In this document: in pieces, positions 25,901 to 36,100 of the stretch
Position numbering within the stretch: the stretch's first letter is position 1
Layout of the letters: the number at the start of each line of letters is the position of its first letter
NCBI GenBank assembly: GCA_049966155.1
Contig: JBMFVE010000001.1
Location: 62,001 to 126,000, forward strand
Direction: 5' to 3'
Source: JBMFVE01 sp049966155
Lineage (GTDB): Bacteria > Bacteroidota > Ignavibacteria > Kryptoniales > JAKASW01
DNA: 64,000 nucleotides
Notes under the pieces: model-generated
Told to the model about the DNA's origin: nothing
Seen by the model: the letters and a program-made list of their open reading frames with translations, nothing else
The model's database searches: none
Translations under genes and position numbers: made by a program

Positions 25901-27063
25901 CGTATGTCCGCTGAACCGGGCTGATAACCAGCCGGATAACTGTAACTGCCAGGCCCTCTGTCATTTCCTTCTGGATCTACAGCAATATAACCGGAACTCC
26001 TGGGGAAGATTCCAAAACTGTATAATGCAGTTCCGGTTGCACCAGATGAATCTGAAATAGAAAAAGAAACATTGTGCTCTCCGTAGCCGATTGAAGCTGG
26101 AATGTTTACCGTTACATGACCGGAATCATCAATTGATGATGCAACCGATACTCCGTCAACACTTACTGACAAACTTGACGGAGATATGCCATATTTCGAG
26201 CCACGCAAAACAAGTCCGTTAATTTGAAGACCTGATGTGGGGAGTAATGTATCAACAAATCCGCTTTGAGGCGAAAACTCCACAAATGCAGGAGCTGTTG
26301 AATCAACATTCAATATCGAGTTCCCATTGTTAGAAACATCTACCAGTGGATTGTCAGGATCTGAAAACCATTTGTTAGGTTTAACCACAAACTTGTATTC
26401 AACCTGTCCGCCTATTGGAAGCGTCACCACCTTACGAAATGTACCATCCGGCCAGTGATTCATAGCAAAGACCGGGTTGGTGACATATCCTCCACTGTTG
26501 TTAGCCCAGCTGTTAAAAGTTCCTGCAAGGTAAACTGTGTCAATAACACCACTTAGGCCGACCCTGGAGCTGCGGGGATCGAAGATAAACTCAACCTGCC
26601 TTGAGCCTAAATCCCTAGGCCTGACCAGATAAAAATTAAAATTGCCATTGTTCGACCAATGCCAGTTGCCTGCCTGCGCAATTGTTCCTGGTTGACCATC
26701 GTGAAATACATAATGGATACTTCTAGTTGTGTCGTTTGTAACCACCTTAACGGTCCACGTCCCATCCGGATTTTTTGACATTGGTGTTTCGACAGCTTTG
26801 TTATCACCAAAACTAACCGTGCCGGCCGGCCAAATTGATTGTGGTGGCTGCTGCCAGTTTCCAGAATTCATTAATCCAATTTCATTAATACCCCAGTGGA
26901 GAACCAGACTGGTTGCGGTGGATAAATTGGCACCTGTTGCACCCNNNNNNNNNNNNNNNNNNNNNNNNNNNNNNNNNNNNNNNNNNNNNGGTAAGACCCA
27001 TGAGACCTGCGCTGTTACAGATGACCACAGAAAAATCAAAAGGGTAAATACCTTCTTAAACAC
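22915..27063 (-). CDS. Giant secreted GH13 amylase C with T9SS sorting domain (contains assembly gap)
   Basis: About 1382 aa including 15 unknown residues. The start is GTG with GGAG 6 bases upstream. Order: signal peptide; assembly gap; a starch-binding-type module (VLHWGINEIG...HYVFHDG); a second module with VYLAGTFNSWANN (about 175-270); an Ig-like domain; a glucodextranase/DOMON-like domain beginning VDPEGNDRGPG; an Ig-like and a PKD-like domain; GH13 catalytic barrel; C-terminal beta domain; T9SS domain with MQNYPNPFNPSTTI. Catalytic regions: DITPNHVS (about 893), DGFRLDVYW (about 982), ILAEATG (about 1017), LENQDESR (about 1091). In the last, the usual NHD is NQD (Gln1092). Probably cell-surface amylase or pullulanase. 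The sequence across the gap is unknown. Confidence 0.85.
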   Translation of the reverse strand: MFKKVFTLLIFLWSSVTAQVSWVLXXXXXXXXXXXXXXXXGATGANLSTATSLVLHWGINEIGLMNSGNWQQPPQSIWPAGTVSFGDNKAVETPMSKNPDGTWTVKVVTNDTTRSIHYVFHDGQPGTIAQAGNWHWSNNGNFNFYLVRPRDLGSRQVEFIFDPRSSRVGLSGVIDTVYLAGTFNSWANNSGGYVTNPVFAMNHWPDGTFRKVVTLPIGGQVEYKFVVKPNKWFSDPDNPLVDVSNNGNSILNVDSTAPAFVEFSPQSGFVDTLLPTSGLQINGLVLRGSKYGISPSSLSVSVDGVSVASSIDDSGHVTVNIPASIGYGEHNVSFSISDSSGATGTALYSFGIFPRSSGYIAVDPEGNDRGPGSYSYPAGYQPGSADIRMLRIYPSTAGDSLRFVLRFSNVTAGTGVSMIITSSVSANVISDPIVPDIQELDWQSKGIYFAIAPGQPAGKFNEAYSGRSPLTKLVSLNLNADAISSDSITFSVALSDIQSVLGSFTGKWYLCVFSYLVDGGGNVVKIDSLHGGSDSPGNPSVLDVLFLTPDQQRRLLSNYIPSYNKPVFAMLDNEGRGYHAIVASDLGLDYSSLPFVTILTQPAITHKGLWTISGNVTKVDGSIDSSITSVTFYLMQGNTGSVINQVPVSGGRFSQTIVLQPGDNRIQVRATNSLGKSAYSPAIHIQYAVEMSPVASIGFRDNGSTILVFGDSSKSKVGGDLKFLWRIDTVLSASRLTVPMNLTSRQISVPRPSVAGEYYFTLTVVDTANDTDITRSYFTYFKYGDSISVPSYNSVPRFVKSGRVYQIFLKSFTPQGTIAAASQQLEYIKNLGYNIIWLMPIMQNEYPIDAVGGGYDITNFYQVAPEYGTLDDFHNFIRKAHELGLRVILDITPNHVSPSHPWVKSVAQYREYSPYWDYLQHTFVDYTNQPDGYDEHLSQDGTYIHYSDWSLANLNWNDLDLRLAMLDVMNYWLNQGADGFRLDVYWGPHIRSGDAKFDIPLREAIKHRKMDSFILAEATGTGVGTEQYYADHGGGADAAYDRKLWRVMANGGVQNGATPFSGGFISNMDNQVHNGNYYPGPNSYFLRYLENQDESRISYVYSNLYQTMPLATVLMTVPGIPMIYAGQEVGFGAGMDQFAGRRFNIVFRTPYTSLLLPHYEKLAWIRGLFPAFYSQEIKTLSTGNSLIYGFVRPYVNQNAIVLANFSGSSGIATVVIKGGNDVYFSDGAIDGKQYYLNDLYSDSSSVINFSGGQAMFTATLPPYGSAVYILSDSLIRLSIPVITSINDRISSGSVPQKFALMQNYPNPFNPSTTIKYSVPTNSFVRLEVFNSLGQLVRTLINEEQNAGTYQVIFDGKDLASGVYFYRLLAGGFSMTRKMVLTK
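26945..26989. other. Assembly gap (45 N) inside amylase C
   Basis: Forty-five N bases sit just after the signal-peptide region of amylase C. The true length is unknown, so the reading frame across it is assumed, not seen. The coding sequence right after the gap reads GATGANLSTATS; a Gly-Ala-Thr repeat at this point could explain why assembly failed. Confidence 0.98.
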
Positions 27064-27189
27064 TCAAGACTCCTTTTACGATGAAATGGCATTTGAACAA
27101 CAAAGTTTCAGGTTTGGATAGCTCTCAATCTTCCCGAAATTCATACTTGCGCAATATTTTAGTCGCACCTCACCTGGTATCATTTGATA

Positions 27190-30100
27190 CTATTTTACTA
27201 ATAGCATTTTCCTCACACTTGTAAAGCTACCTGCCTGCAAACGGTAGAAATATACACCAGTTGCTACTCGAATTCCGGCACTGTTCTCGCCACTCCAGAC
27301 AGCTGTATATTGACCCGGCTGGAGCACATCATCCACAAGAGTTGCCACAGTCCGACCAAGGACATCATATATTTTAAGAGTTACCTTCTCTGTCGTCGGG
27401 ATCTCATAACTAATAGTTGTGCTTGGATTAAACGGATTTGGATAATTTTGTTGAAGTGCATATGTGAGTGGTCTAACCGACTTACGGGAAATTTCTGTCA
27501 ATGGCGAGTTGCCAAAGATAATCACTTGCGACTGATATGGTGTGAGGTTAACAGTGTAACTGGAAAGTGAGGATGGGGTAACAGTTTGACTGGTTCCATT
27601 TAAAAAGTCATTGGCATACCATGACTTTACAGGATCAAGATGAAGAGTATCAACCGGGATACTGATGGCTGTACGAGTTGCGTTGCTGTAAAAGTTATTT
27701 ACTACAAGAGCACTATTATCACCTGCAATTCTGAGGTATGCATAAACTGAATCGCCTGAGGACGTTTTAAGTCTAATGAAACTCCCCTGTTGAAGTGCCG
27801 GATTGGCTGTCCTGATGTGTACCAGCTTTGTATAATACGGCTGCAAATTGTATGGATCGCTCCAGTTTATTATATCCCGCTGCGCAGTTTCCCCTACTTC
27901 CTGTCCCGAATAAATTAGTGGAACGCCCGGGATCGTAAACAAAAATGCAGCAGCCATTTTTGTTTGCTGAACATTAAATAAATTAATAAACCTTGTCTCG
28001 TCATGATTTTCCATAAATCGGAATGGGCGTACATAAGATGGATACGCTGGTTTCTCATACCACGCCACCAGACTATCAAGCGAACTTACAGTTGTACTAT
28101 GACTAAGTGTCGTCTTCAGTCTATTAAATAAAGACCAGTCATAACCACTGTCGAATTTCTTATCAAAATACTGCAAACCTGTAGCATCAGCCTCCGCCAG
28201 CAAATATACGTCCGGCTTGATACCCTTTAATTGAGACCTGAAACTCTGCCAGAACATCGGGCCTGAAGGACGCATGTCGTTTACCGCCCATGCCACATCA
28301 CATCTGTAACCATCTATATTGAATTTCTCAACCCAGTAATTCACCATTCTGAGAAGATAGTCTCTCACCCACGCTGATTCATAGTTGATATTTGGCAAAT
28401 CCCACCACCCAAACAAAAACTCATAATTGCCCTTTGAATCCCATTCATAAAAGCTATAATAAGGTGAATACTGGTTATACTTGTAAGCATCCCGCATGAA
28501 AGGATGCATAAGAGATGTATGATTTATTACGAGATCCATCATCACTTTTATGCCGTACGAATGAGCTGTGTTTACCAAATTTGCAAAATCGGCTTTTGTC
28601 CCGTAATCGGCATTTATGCCATAATAATCGGTGACGTTGTAACCATGCGGAGAAGTAGCAGGCATAACCGGCATAAGCCAGATACAATTGACGCCCAGTG
28701 CCTTCAACTGCGGGATCTTTGCGGTAATGGAGCTGAGCTTTCCATTTGAACTGAACGAACGGACATAGATTTCATAAACAACAGCACTGTCAACCCACGC
28801 AGGGTGCCACTCATCTAAATTTACAGTGTGCGGAAGTCCTGAATCAACAACAACTACAGCCCGTGCCCAGCTGGTGTCAAGACTTGTAATTGCAGTTAAG
28901 TTAAAATAGTATTCACCATCCTTAGCTGGTGAAACATAGGATGTGATAGGAGAGTTAGTAGCTGATAGGTTCACAGCTGCCGGGTTGGCAGGATCCGGCT
29001 GCCATTTATATGTGATAGGAAGCTGGTCAGGATTTGAAGACGCACCAGCATCAAGCGTTACATTCCTGCCGCTGATCGTATATTTTATCAAAATCCTTGT
29101 CGAATGATCAGCATGGTAGGTAAACACAACAGCCTTGCTAACTATCGTTCCGGATTTGTTCACAGAAGCTGAGATTAAATTTTGTCCGTCAGTTAAATGA
29201 AGAAGTGCCGAGAATATTCCTCCAGCTACAGTGACAGTTGTATCGTGAGTAATCCCCCCGTTTACTAAAGAGATAGATACCATTGTTACGGTTGAATCAC
29301 TGATCCTGCCGTAAACTCTGACTGTATCCTGGTACCAGTCACCTCCATCCGTCAAAAAATAAATTATGGGCCGACTGGCCAATAAGGGGCTAATCTCTGA
29401 TGGGGTTATTCCATCCACACCGCGCCGGGCAGTTGCAATTGTAACGAAACGTGGACCACCTGTATTTGAACTGGTTATATAGTTTGAAAGATATCTATGC
29501 TGTATTTCGGTATTGTAAAAAAACGCTGCGTCATAAATATATGGATTTTCACCACCAAGAGTACCTCCTTGAAGCAGACCAACCTTAATTGGCCCACTGC
29601 TGTTGGCAAAATAGCTGTAAGCAGAAAAATACCATCTTGATGTAAAAGTCCCCATAATACTTTCAAGAGCAGAAAATGGAATTGCAAATCTAAACTGTCC
29701 TGTGGTTTTTGCATCGGGATTAACTGAAATTGCCAATTTATTTTGAAGAGATGAACGGGATGTGAAGAGAAAATTCTCCATTCCGTCAAGCTTTGTCGAA
29801 TTGGGTGCTGCAATGATCATATATACCCCGCGATTATTCCAGTCCGGTATTTTTATCTTGATCGCCTCAGGAGGATCTACGTATTCACCATTAAGACTGT
29901 TTGTTATCTCCAAAGCCAGTCTCGTATAGTCACTTACTGCACCCATGTTGATTGTAAATTCAAGAGAATCACCTGCACTGTTAGTGCTTATGTTTATATC
30001 GTATATATCTGCGGAGTGAGGCGGGATGCCTGCAGGATAAATATAACCGCCTGGTCCATCGTCATCGTTCTGACCATCTACGTAATGGTAACCGCTATTT

Positions 30101-31416
30101 GCTGCGTATACACCAAATGTGAGGAAAGCGTCTCTTGCCTTTATACCATTTACATCAGCTCCTGTAAACTGAACAATATGCCTTCCTGCAGAAAGTCCTG
30201 TTAACCAGGCGTGTATTTCATAACCATTGGCAACTGAATCAACCCAATGTTTAATTTCTACATTATCAAAATAAACATGAATGGAGTTGGTGTCTATGAC
30301 AGTTCCGGAATCATTCGAGGTAATGATTGCCGCCAAACCTGTGCTGTCACCCGGAAGAATAGTACCCTGATGTGGATAAATTGGCTCTATTATCGGGAAT
30401 AACTGAACCTGCTTCACCACATATGGAGAATAGTCATTCCCAAGGAGTGGATTAAGTGGATCGCTTAAATAAGCAGTGATGTTACGTGTATTCCGAACAA
30501 TAAAATTGTATGATGATTTTTTCCCTATCGGTAACATTTCTGTAATCCTGTAAAGTCCGTCAGTGTCCGGACCACTCATGGCGTCAGCCCCATAGTTGTT
30601 AAACTGACCACTTACTGACACTGTCAGAATACTGTCACCAATGTAGTCCAGATTCGGACTATATGGATCAAATATAAATGTGTATGGCCCATTAACAATT
30701 GCATTTGCGATGGTAAATGTCGATGAGTCGGCACCGGCATATCCCCTGTCATTTTTTACACTCAGCTTTATCGTATATGTCCCTTCTGAAAGAGGTGTTT
30801 GGACCGGATATGTAAAGCGATGCGTTAAAGAGTCGTAATAAGATTGGCCGCCCGAAATCACCGTGCCGTTAATTTCAAGTTTGATGCTTGATATATCGAT
30901 TTTGCTCTCCTTTGCTGCAGAAAGCTTTGCCGAAATAATTGGACTCTTGTTGTTTAAGACTGAACCGTTGAGGGGTTGCAATCCATACACAATTGGGTCG
31001 GTTACATACAATATTGAATTATTATTATCAGAAGGATCACTTCTTGAGTTGTTTGGATCTGGAAACCATCCCACAATCGATGTATCATTTCCTGTGATAT
31101 TGTATGTAACAAATTTGTATTCGTAAAATCCAAGACCCTTATATTTGTAGGTCCTTGCGGTATCTGGCAACAAGGGCACAGTTATCTTCCATAAGTTGCC
31201 CCCAACGTCAACCATTTGATAAGGATGCCGATTGTAATATACACCCCAGTCATTAAATGTCCCTTCAAGACCGACTCCAGTTTCTCCGCTGGTAAGTGTG
31301 TGCTGGAACTCAAACTCGACCGGAACGCCTTTAATAGAATCAACCTGTGCAACAACAGCTGATGCATAAAAAATCATTACCAGTGCAAGATGATTCTTAT
31401 GCCTGTACATTTTCAT
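27190..31416 (-). CDS. Giant secreted GH13 amylase B with T9SS sorting domain
   Basis: About 1408 aa. The ATG at 31416 follows GGAAGGAGG by 7 bases; an upstream in-frame GTG (31434) lies on top of that site and is rejected. Order: signal peptide (LALVMIFYASAVVAQ), starch-binding-type module with GVGLEGTFNDWG, Ig-like domain, second module with VSVSGQFNNYGAD, Ig-like domain, DOMON-like domain starting YVDGQNDDDGPGG, Ig-like and PKD-like domains, GH13 barrel, beta domain, T9SS domain (QQNYPNPFNPSTT). Catalytic regions: MMDLVINHTS (about 963), DGYRCDVAW (about 1038), LLAEADATG (about 1074), MENHDETRF (about 1139), all complete. It is close in plan to amylase A. Expected role: cutting alpha-glucan at the cell surface. 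Confidence 0.9.
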   Translation of the reverse strand: MKMYRHKNHLALVMIFYASAVVAQVDSIKGVPVEFEFQHTLTSGETGVGLEGTFNDWGVYYNRHPYQMVDVGGNLWKITVPLLPDTARTYKYKGLGFYEYKFVTYNITGNDTSIVGWFPDPNNSRSDPSDNNNSILYVTDPIVYGLQPLNGSVLNNKSPIISAKLSAAKESKIDISSIKLEINGTVISGGQSYYDSLTHRFTYPVQTPLSEGTYTIKLSVKNDRGYAGADSSTFTIANAIVNGPYTFIFDPYSPNLDYIGDSILTVSVSGQFNNYGADAMSGPDTDGLYRITEMLPIGKKSSYNFIVRNTRNITAYLSDPLNPLLGNDYSPYVVKQVQLFPIIEPIYPHQGTILPGDSTGLAAIITSNDSGTVIDTNSIHVYFDNVEIKHWVDSVANGYEIHAWLTGLSAGRHIVQFTGADVNGIKARDAFLTFGVYAANSGYHYVDGQNDDDGPGGYIYPAGIPPHSADIYDINISTNSAGDSLEFTINMGAVSDYTRLALEITNSLNGEYVDPPEAIKIKIPDWNNRGVYMIIAAPNSTKLDGMENFLFTSRSSLQNKLAISVNPDAKTTGQFRFAIPFSALESIMGTFTSRWYFSAYSYFANSSGPIKVGLLQGGTLGGENPYIYDAAFFYNTEIQHRYLSNYITSSNTGGPRFVTIATARRGVDGITPSEISPLLASRPIIYFLTDGGDWYQDTVRVYGRISDSTVTMVSISLVNGGITHDTTVTVAGGIFSALLHLTDGQNLISASVNKSGTIVSKAVVFTYHADHSTRILIKYTISGRNVTLDAGASSNPDQLPITYKWQPDPANPAAVNLSATNSPITSYVSPAKDGEYYFNLTAITSLDTSWARAVVVVDSGLPHTVNLDEWHPAWVDSAVVYEIYVRSFSSNGKLSSITAKIPQLKALGVNCIWLMPVMPATSPHGYNVTDYYGINADYGTKADFANLVNTAHSYGIKVMMDLVINHTSLMHPFMRDAYKYNQYSPYYSFYEWDSKGNYEFLFGWWDLPNINYESAWVRDYLLRMVNYWVEKFNIDGYRCDVAWAVNDMRPSGPMFWQSFRSQLKGIKPDVYLLAEADATGLQYFDKKFDSGYDWSLFNRLKTTLSHSTTVSSLDSLVAWYEKPAYPSYVRPFRFMENHDETRFINLFNVQQTKMAAAFLFTIPGVPLIYSGQEVGETAQRDIINWSDPYNLQPYYTKLVHIRTANPALQQGSFIRLKTSSGDSVYAYLRIAGDNSALVVNNFYSNATRTAISIPVDTLHLDPVKSWYANDFLNGTSQTVTPSSLSSYTVNLTPYQSQVIIFGNSPLTEISRKSVRPLTYALQQNYPNPFNPSTTISYEIPTTEKVTLKIYDVLGRTVATLVDDVLQPGQYTAVWSGENSAGIRVATGVYFYRLQAGSFTSVRKMLLVK

Positions 31417-31534
31417 TTTCAATCCTCCTTCCACTTACCTTTAAGGCGAAAATTTTTCTGCAATCGCACAACTTACCTTCCTTGCTCACGCCGGGTGATA
31501 ATTGAAAATTTTCTATACGCGGGCTACAAAATTT

Positions 31535-31563
31535 CAGCCTCCTCCATCACATGGAGGAGGCTG
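31535..31563 (-). terminator. Strong intercistronic hairpin (13-bp stem)
   Basis: CAGCCTCCTCCAT (31535-31547) and ATGGAGGAGGCTG (31551-31563) are perfectly complementary with a 3-base loop. It lies in the 203-base gap between the starch-binding-protein gene and amylase B. On the minus strand the stem is followed by AAATTTTG, a weak T-run, so it may be a partial terminator or an mRNA-stabilising or processing element that sets the ratio of upstream to downstream expression. Confidence 0.55.
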
Positions 31564-31619
31564 ACAGGGGGAAGATCTCTGCGGCCAGAAAATCTTTCAT
31601 AATTGGCCGCTCAACAAAC

Positions 31620-33110
31620 TTATTTCATCAAGACCATTTTCATCGTTCTGGAATAGCTTCCAGCATCCAGACGATAAAAGTAAATTCCACTTGCCAGGCG
31701 TGATCCATCAAAAGTCGCAACATAATTGCCGGCTTTTTGTTCACCTGAGAATATCGTCGCCACTTGCTGTCCTAAAACATTGTAGACCTTAAGGGTGACG
31801 AAACTGTTCTTTGGCAATGAATAATTGATTTGAGTTGTTGGATTAAATGGATTTGGATAGTTCTGACTCAATTCAAAAGTGGAAGGAACTTTAGCAGGAG
31901 CATCCGGATTCTCCCGAATACCCGTTACCTGGTCGCCAAATTTGTTATACTGGAACTGGCGTGTACCATTAAGAAGCAATACATGATTTTGAGCAAACCC
32001 TGCTTCGTTATCAAGGTAGCTGGCTCCGCCATTAAGGGTATCGACACCACTGAATACTGCTCCGTACTTAAACTCTACATACTGGGCAGACTTGGCGGGG
32101 AATACCAGGACTGTTGACCAGACATTATCACCGGCTGTGCTGTCTCCATGAGTTCCATCATCATACATTCTAATGAGCGCCCCTCCTGAAGCAGTATCAG
32201 AAAAGAGCCAGTTTGAAGGCCATGTCAATGGAGGCACTCCACCGGCAATCCACACGCTCTTAAGTCCTGTTATCAGTGTGTTATGAAATCTCTCTCTTGC
32301 TCCGTTCATGTTGACATGGAATGTCACTGTGTCTGCGGTAGTCGTTGAATTTACAATTGAAATACGTGGCTGCACAGCAGGAAGGACACTGTCCTTGTCT
32401 GCAAAGTGGTAAACATTGTTGCTTCCGCTTTCCCAACCACCATTGCTGAAATTATCACTTCCACCTGCCCAGAATTTGTACTGTATCGAGTCACCCACAC
32501 TCAGGTTAAAACTTAGCTGGACGCTGTACAACTTGGGATTCAGAAGACTCTTCTTCATCCTTATACCGGGTCCCCAGTTAAGAGGCGGCTGGTCCCCTCT
32601 TACAAGGATCGAGTCGTTTGCATCGGTAAATCCCTGATTAATCAACGCTGTCATATCAGCCTGAAATGTAATTTTATGTGTCACTCCTGCTGTTGCCCGG
32701 CGGTTAAAATAGTCCAGCGGGATCATTTGATTTAAATCGGTGGTAATTTTATATGAGCGATTTGGATCGTTTTCCCATCCATCTCCAGCAGTGTTGTGGA
32801 GGACAAATTTGTAATAGATGGTTTGTCCAGCCGCAGAATCAGGGAACGGTATTGTCAGGACGTAAATTGAGTCGTTCGAGGCTGACGGTGCCATGAGGAA
32901 TGTATTGCCACTCCAATCGCTGGCTCCGACAAAATGCTCAAAACTTCCACGTATGACAATACTGTCATTTGCTGGGTGAAACAGGCCGAGCTGCATGTAT
33001 ACACCCATGTGGACCTGAAAAGTGACATTTACAGTAGCCTGTGCTGACTGCTGCGCGGCAAAAATGCCTGCAAAAGTCACTATGGCCAAAGCTATTAAAC
33101 GCTTCGACAT
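31620..33110 (-). CDS. Secreted starch-binding-type multi-module protein with T9SS sorting domain
   Basis: 496 aa. GAGGAG lies 7 bases before the ATG; a signal peptide follows (MSKRLIALAIVTFAGIFAAQ). There are two similar modules of about 120 residues, each starting with a VTFQVHM/ITFQADM strand and containing NDSI(V/L)(I/V)RG and YYKF/YKFW elements, the pattern of CBM20/E-set starch-binding folds, and a third divergent module (VTFHVNMNGARERF...MYDDGTHGDSTAGDN). The end is a T9SS domain (SQNYPNPFNPTTQ). No catalytic motif is visible. It is likely to be a surface glycan-binding protein, in the place where SusE/SusF stand in Bacteroides systems. It lies between amylases A and B. Confidence 0.75.
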   Translation of the reverse strand: MSKRLIALAIVTFAGIFAAQQSAQATVNVTFQVHMGVYMQLGLFHPANDSIVIRGSFEHFVGASDWSGNTFLMAPSASNDSIYVLTIPFPDSAAGQTIYYKFVLHNTAGDGWENDPNRSYKITTDLNQMIPLDYFNRRATAGVTHKITFQADMTALINQGFTDANDSILVRGDQPPLNWGPGIRMKKSLLNPKLYSVQLSFNLSVGDSIQYKFWAGGSDNFSNGGWESGSNNVYHFADKDSVLPAVQPRISIVNSTTTADTVTFHVNMNGARERFHNTLITGLKSVWIAGGVPPLTWPSNWLFSDTASGGALIRMYDDGTHGDSTAGDNVWSTVLVFPAKSAQYVEFKYGAVFSGVDTLNGGASYLDNEAGFAQNHVLLLNGTRQFQYNKFGDQVTGIRENPDAPAKVPSTFELSQNYPNPFNPTTQINYSLPKNSFVTLKVYNVLGQQVATIFSGEQKAGNYVATFDGSRLASGIYFYRLDAGSYSRTMKMVLMK

Positions 33111-33189
33111 TTTTTTACTCCTCTTTTTGTTTGTTTTGGTTTAGTTGATTGCAAAATTGTCTTTTTGCCCTTTCCAATACATCACCTCC

Positions 33190-36100
33190 TCATTTCAAAA
33201 GAAGCATTTTTTTTGTGGAAACAAAATTGTTTGATTTTAAAAGATAAAAATATACACCGCTTGCCACTGAAAGCCCGGCATCATTTTTACCGTCCCATGT
33301 GACTCTGTAAGTTCCCTGAGAACGATAGTCGTCCACCAGTGTTCTCACCTTTTGCCCAAGAACATTAAATATGTCCAGCACAACATGAACTGGCATACGG
33401 TTGCCAATGGAGAATTGAATGTTTGTGCTTGGATTAAATGGATTTGGATAATTTTGCTCAAGAACATATTGAGCCGGGAGATTTCCATTCTTCTCTACCC
33501 CTGTCACAAACCCTGTGTCTGCAAGTATCATTACTGCGGTTTGATAAGGGGCTAACGTCATTGAAAAATTGCCAATACTAACCCTGTCAACAGCGTACAC
33601 ATTACCGCTAATTAAGTCATTTAAAAAGTATTGCTTACCCGATTGTAAATTCAATAATGTTGAATCAATGAAGAAATGAAATGTCGTCGTCCCGTTGGTT
33701 AAATTAGAAGCAACCACTGCAGATAAAGTGTCAGCTAACCGTGCAAATGCAAAAACCGAGTCAGGCGACGAGGTTCTAAGGTTGACATATTTCCCGATGT
33801 CGAAAGCCTTAAATTGACGCCTGATTGAGATAAGTTTTTGATAAAATGGCCTCAGATTGTCTGGATCTGTCCAATCAATCAGTCCTCTCTGAGCAACCTC
33901 CCCAACCTCCTGCCCTGCATAAATAAGAGGCACGCCAGGAAGTGTAAGCTCAAGTGTGGCTGCTGCTTCAGTCTGGGCAAGGCTGTATTGTGAAATAAAT
34001 CTCGGTTCATCGTGATTTTCTATGTACTTCATAGGGACGGCATTCCCGGGGTATCCAGCAGAGGCATAATAAGCTTCTGCTGAATCAAGTTGTCTTATTA
34101 ATACATTGTTTGACAGTGCATTGCGCAATGCGTTTATTGTCAAGTAGTCATAGCCGCCATCAAACTTTCTGTCAAAGTAACTCTGAGGAGGTTTGTACTC
34201 AGTTGCATCAAGTTCCCCGAGTAAAAAAGCATCTGGTTTAATTGTCTTTAACGCCGCTCTCCATCTTCTCCAGAATTCCGGCCCGTTTTTTCGGGTATCA
34301 TTTACTCCCCATGCAACATCGCACCTGAACCCGTCAATTTTATAGTTTAACATCCACCATTTAGCCATATTAATCAGGTAATTCATATTTCTCAAACTAT
34401 CAGGCCCATCATAGTTTATGGATGGCAAATCATACCATGTAAACATATATTGATATGTACCATCTGGGTTCCATGAATAAAACCCGCGGTAGGGTGAGGC
34501 ATTCCCAAATTTGATCGCATCAAGCATAAACGGGTGGGTATTGTGGGTATGGTTCACAACATAATCCATCATTACCCGGATGCCATTTGCATGAGCAGAG
34601 TCAACAAAAGTTTTGAAATCGCTCAGCGTCCCGTAAACAGGGTTAATATCAAAATAGTTCGTTATAACATATCCGGGATTGCTTGGGGAAAGCTGTGGAC
34701 TCGGATATACAGGCATTAACCATATGGTATTGACGCCAAGACCTTTGATTTGTTGAATCCTGTTGGTCAGTGCTCTAAAATTGCCGTCCAGGGTAAAAGT
34801 CTTTACATAAATCTCGTAAATAATAGCAGAATCTATCCATGCAGCGTGCCAGTTTGAAATATCAGGGAAATGTGCACCTGCTGAGTCAACCACCAGAGCA
34901 ACTCGCTGGTAACTGCTGTCTTTGGATGTTGTACAGGTTAAAGTAAAGAAATAGTCTCCTTTTACTCCTGGAACAGCAAACGAAACCGTTGATGTACTCA
35001 CCCCGGATAATGTTACGGGCTGGGGGTTGGTCATGTCCTGCGACCATGCAAATGCCTCAGGAAGGCCATCAGAGTTTGTTGTTGCACTGGCATCAAGCGT
35101 TACTGTACCACCGCTGATGTTCTTTGAAATTGTTATATCTGGTTTGTGGTTTATAATGCAATTAAAATAAACTTTTGAGCTGTAGCTTGTCTGTCCCCCA
35201 CCATACTGGACAGAAGCCACGAGCTGGTTCACCCCTTCAGCAAGAGTGACAATTACAGATGCCGTATCATTGACAAAACTCAAAGGATAATTTGTGTTTC
35301 CATTGGAGAGCAAACCCGAATGAATGCTTGAATCACTTACAGCAACAAAAACTCTGACAGAGTCCCCCCATCTGATCTCGCCACCATCTGTCAGAATCCG
35401 GACATAAGGTTTACTTGCAAGACTTGCCGAAATCTCCCCCGGAGTTATCAACAGTGCTCCCCTGTAATTTGAGGCCAATTTTACATACCTGGATCCGCCA
35501 TAATTGAACGAATAGTTGAAGTTAGAGAGATTTCTCTTTTCTATTTGAGTGTTAAAGAAAAATGCTGCATCATAGATATTTGGCTGCTCCGGGAAGAATG
35601 ACCCGCCATACTGGTTTGTCACTTTCCACGCACCACTTGTGTTGCCCAGATAAGAATATGCAATAAAATACCAGCCGCGGGAAAAACTTCCCATCACCGA
35701 TTCCAGGGTACTCAGTGGGATTGCAAATTTGAAAACACCGGTGGCTTTTGCATCCTGATTAACATATATGTTATTCAATGCATGGGCATAAATGTCTGGA
35801 GAGCTATAAATTTGATTTTCAGTCCCGGCCAAAACTGACGAATTTGGAGGAGCCAGTATAAAATAAACTCCCCTCCCCGTAAAAGCAGGAATTTGTACAG
35901 CTGCATTGTTTGGATCCAGTATCAGAGAATCTCCAATTGAATTAACTATCTCGAACGATATTCTTGTATAGTCAGAAATGACTCCCATAACGACATTAAA
36001 TATCAAGGAATCATTCGTGGCATTGGATGTGATATCAATTTCCCTGATATCTGCCGATGAAACAGGAGTAAATGATGGATACCTGTAATTACCAGGTCCG

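Noticed and set aside
27177..27190. GTATCA-TT-TGATAC palindrome after amylase B
   Set aside because: A 2-base loop and only six AT-rich pairs make a poor terminator, and nothing else supports it as a binding site.
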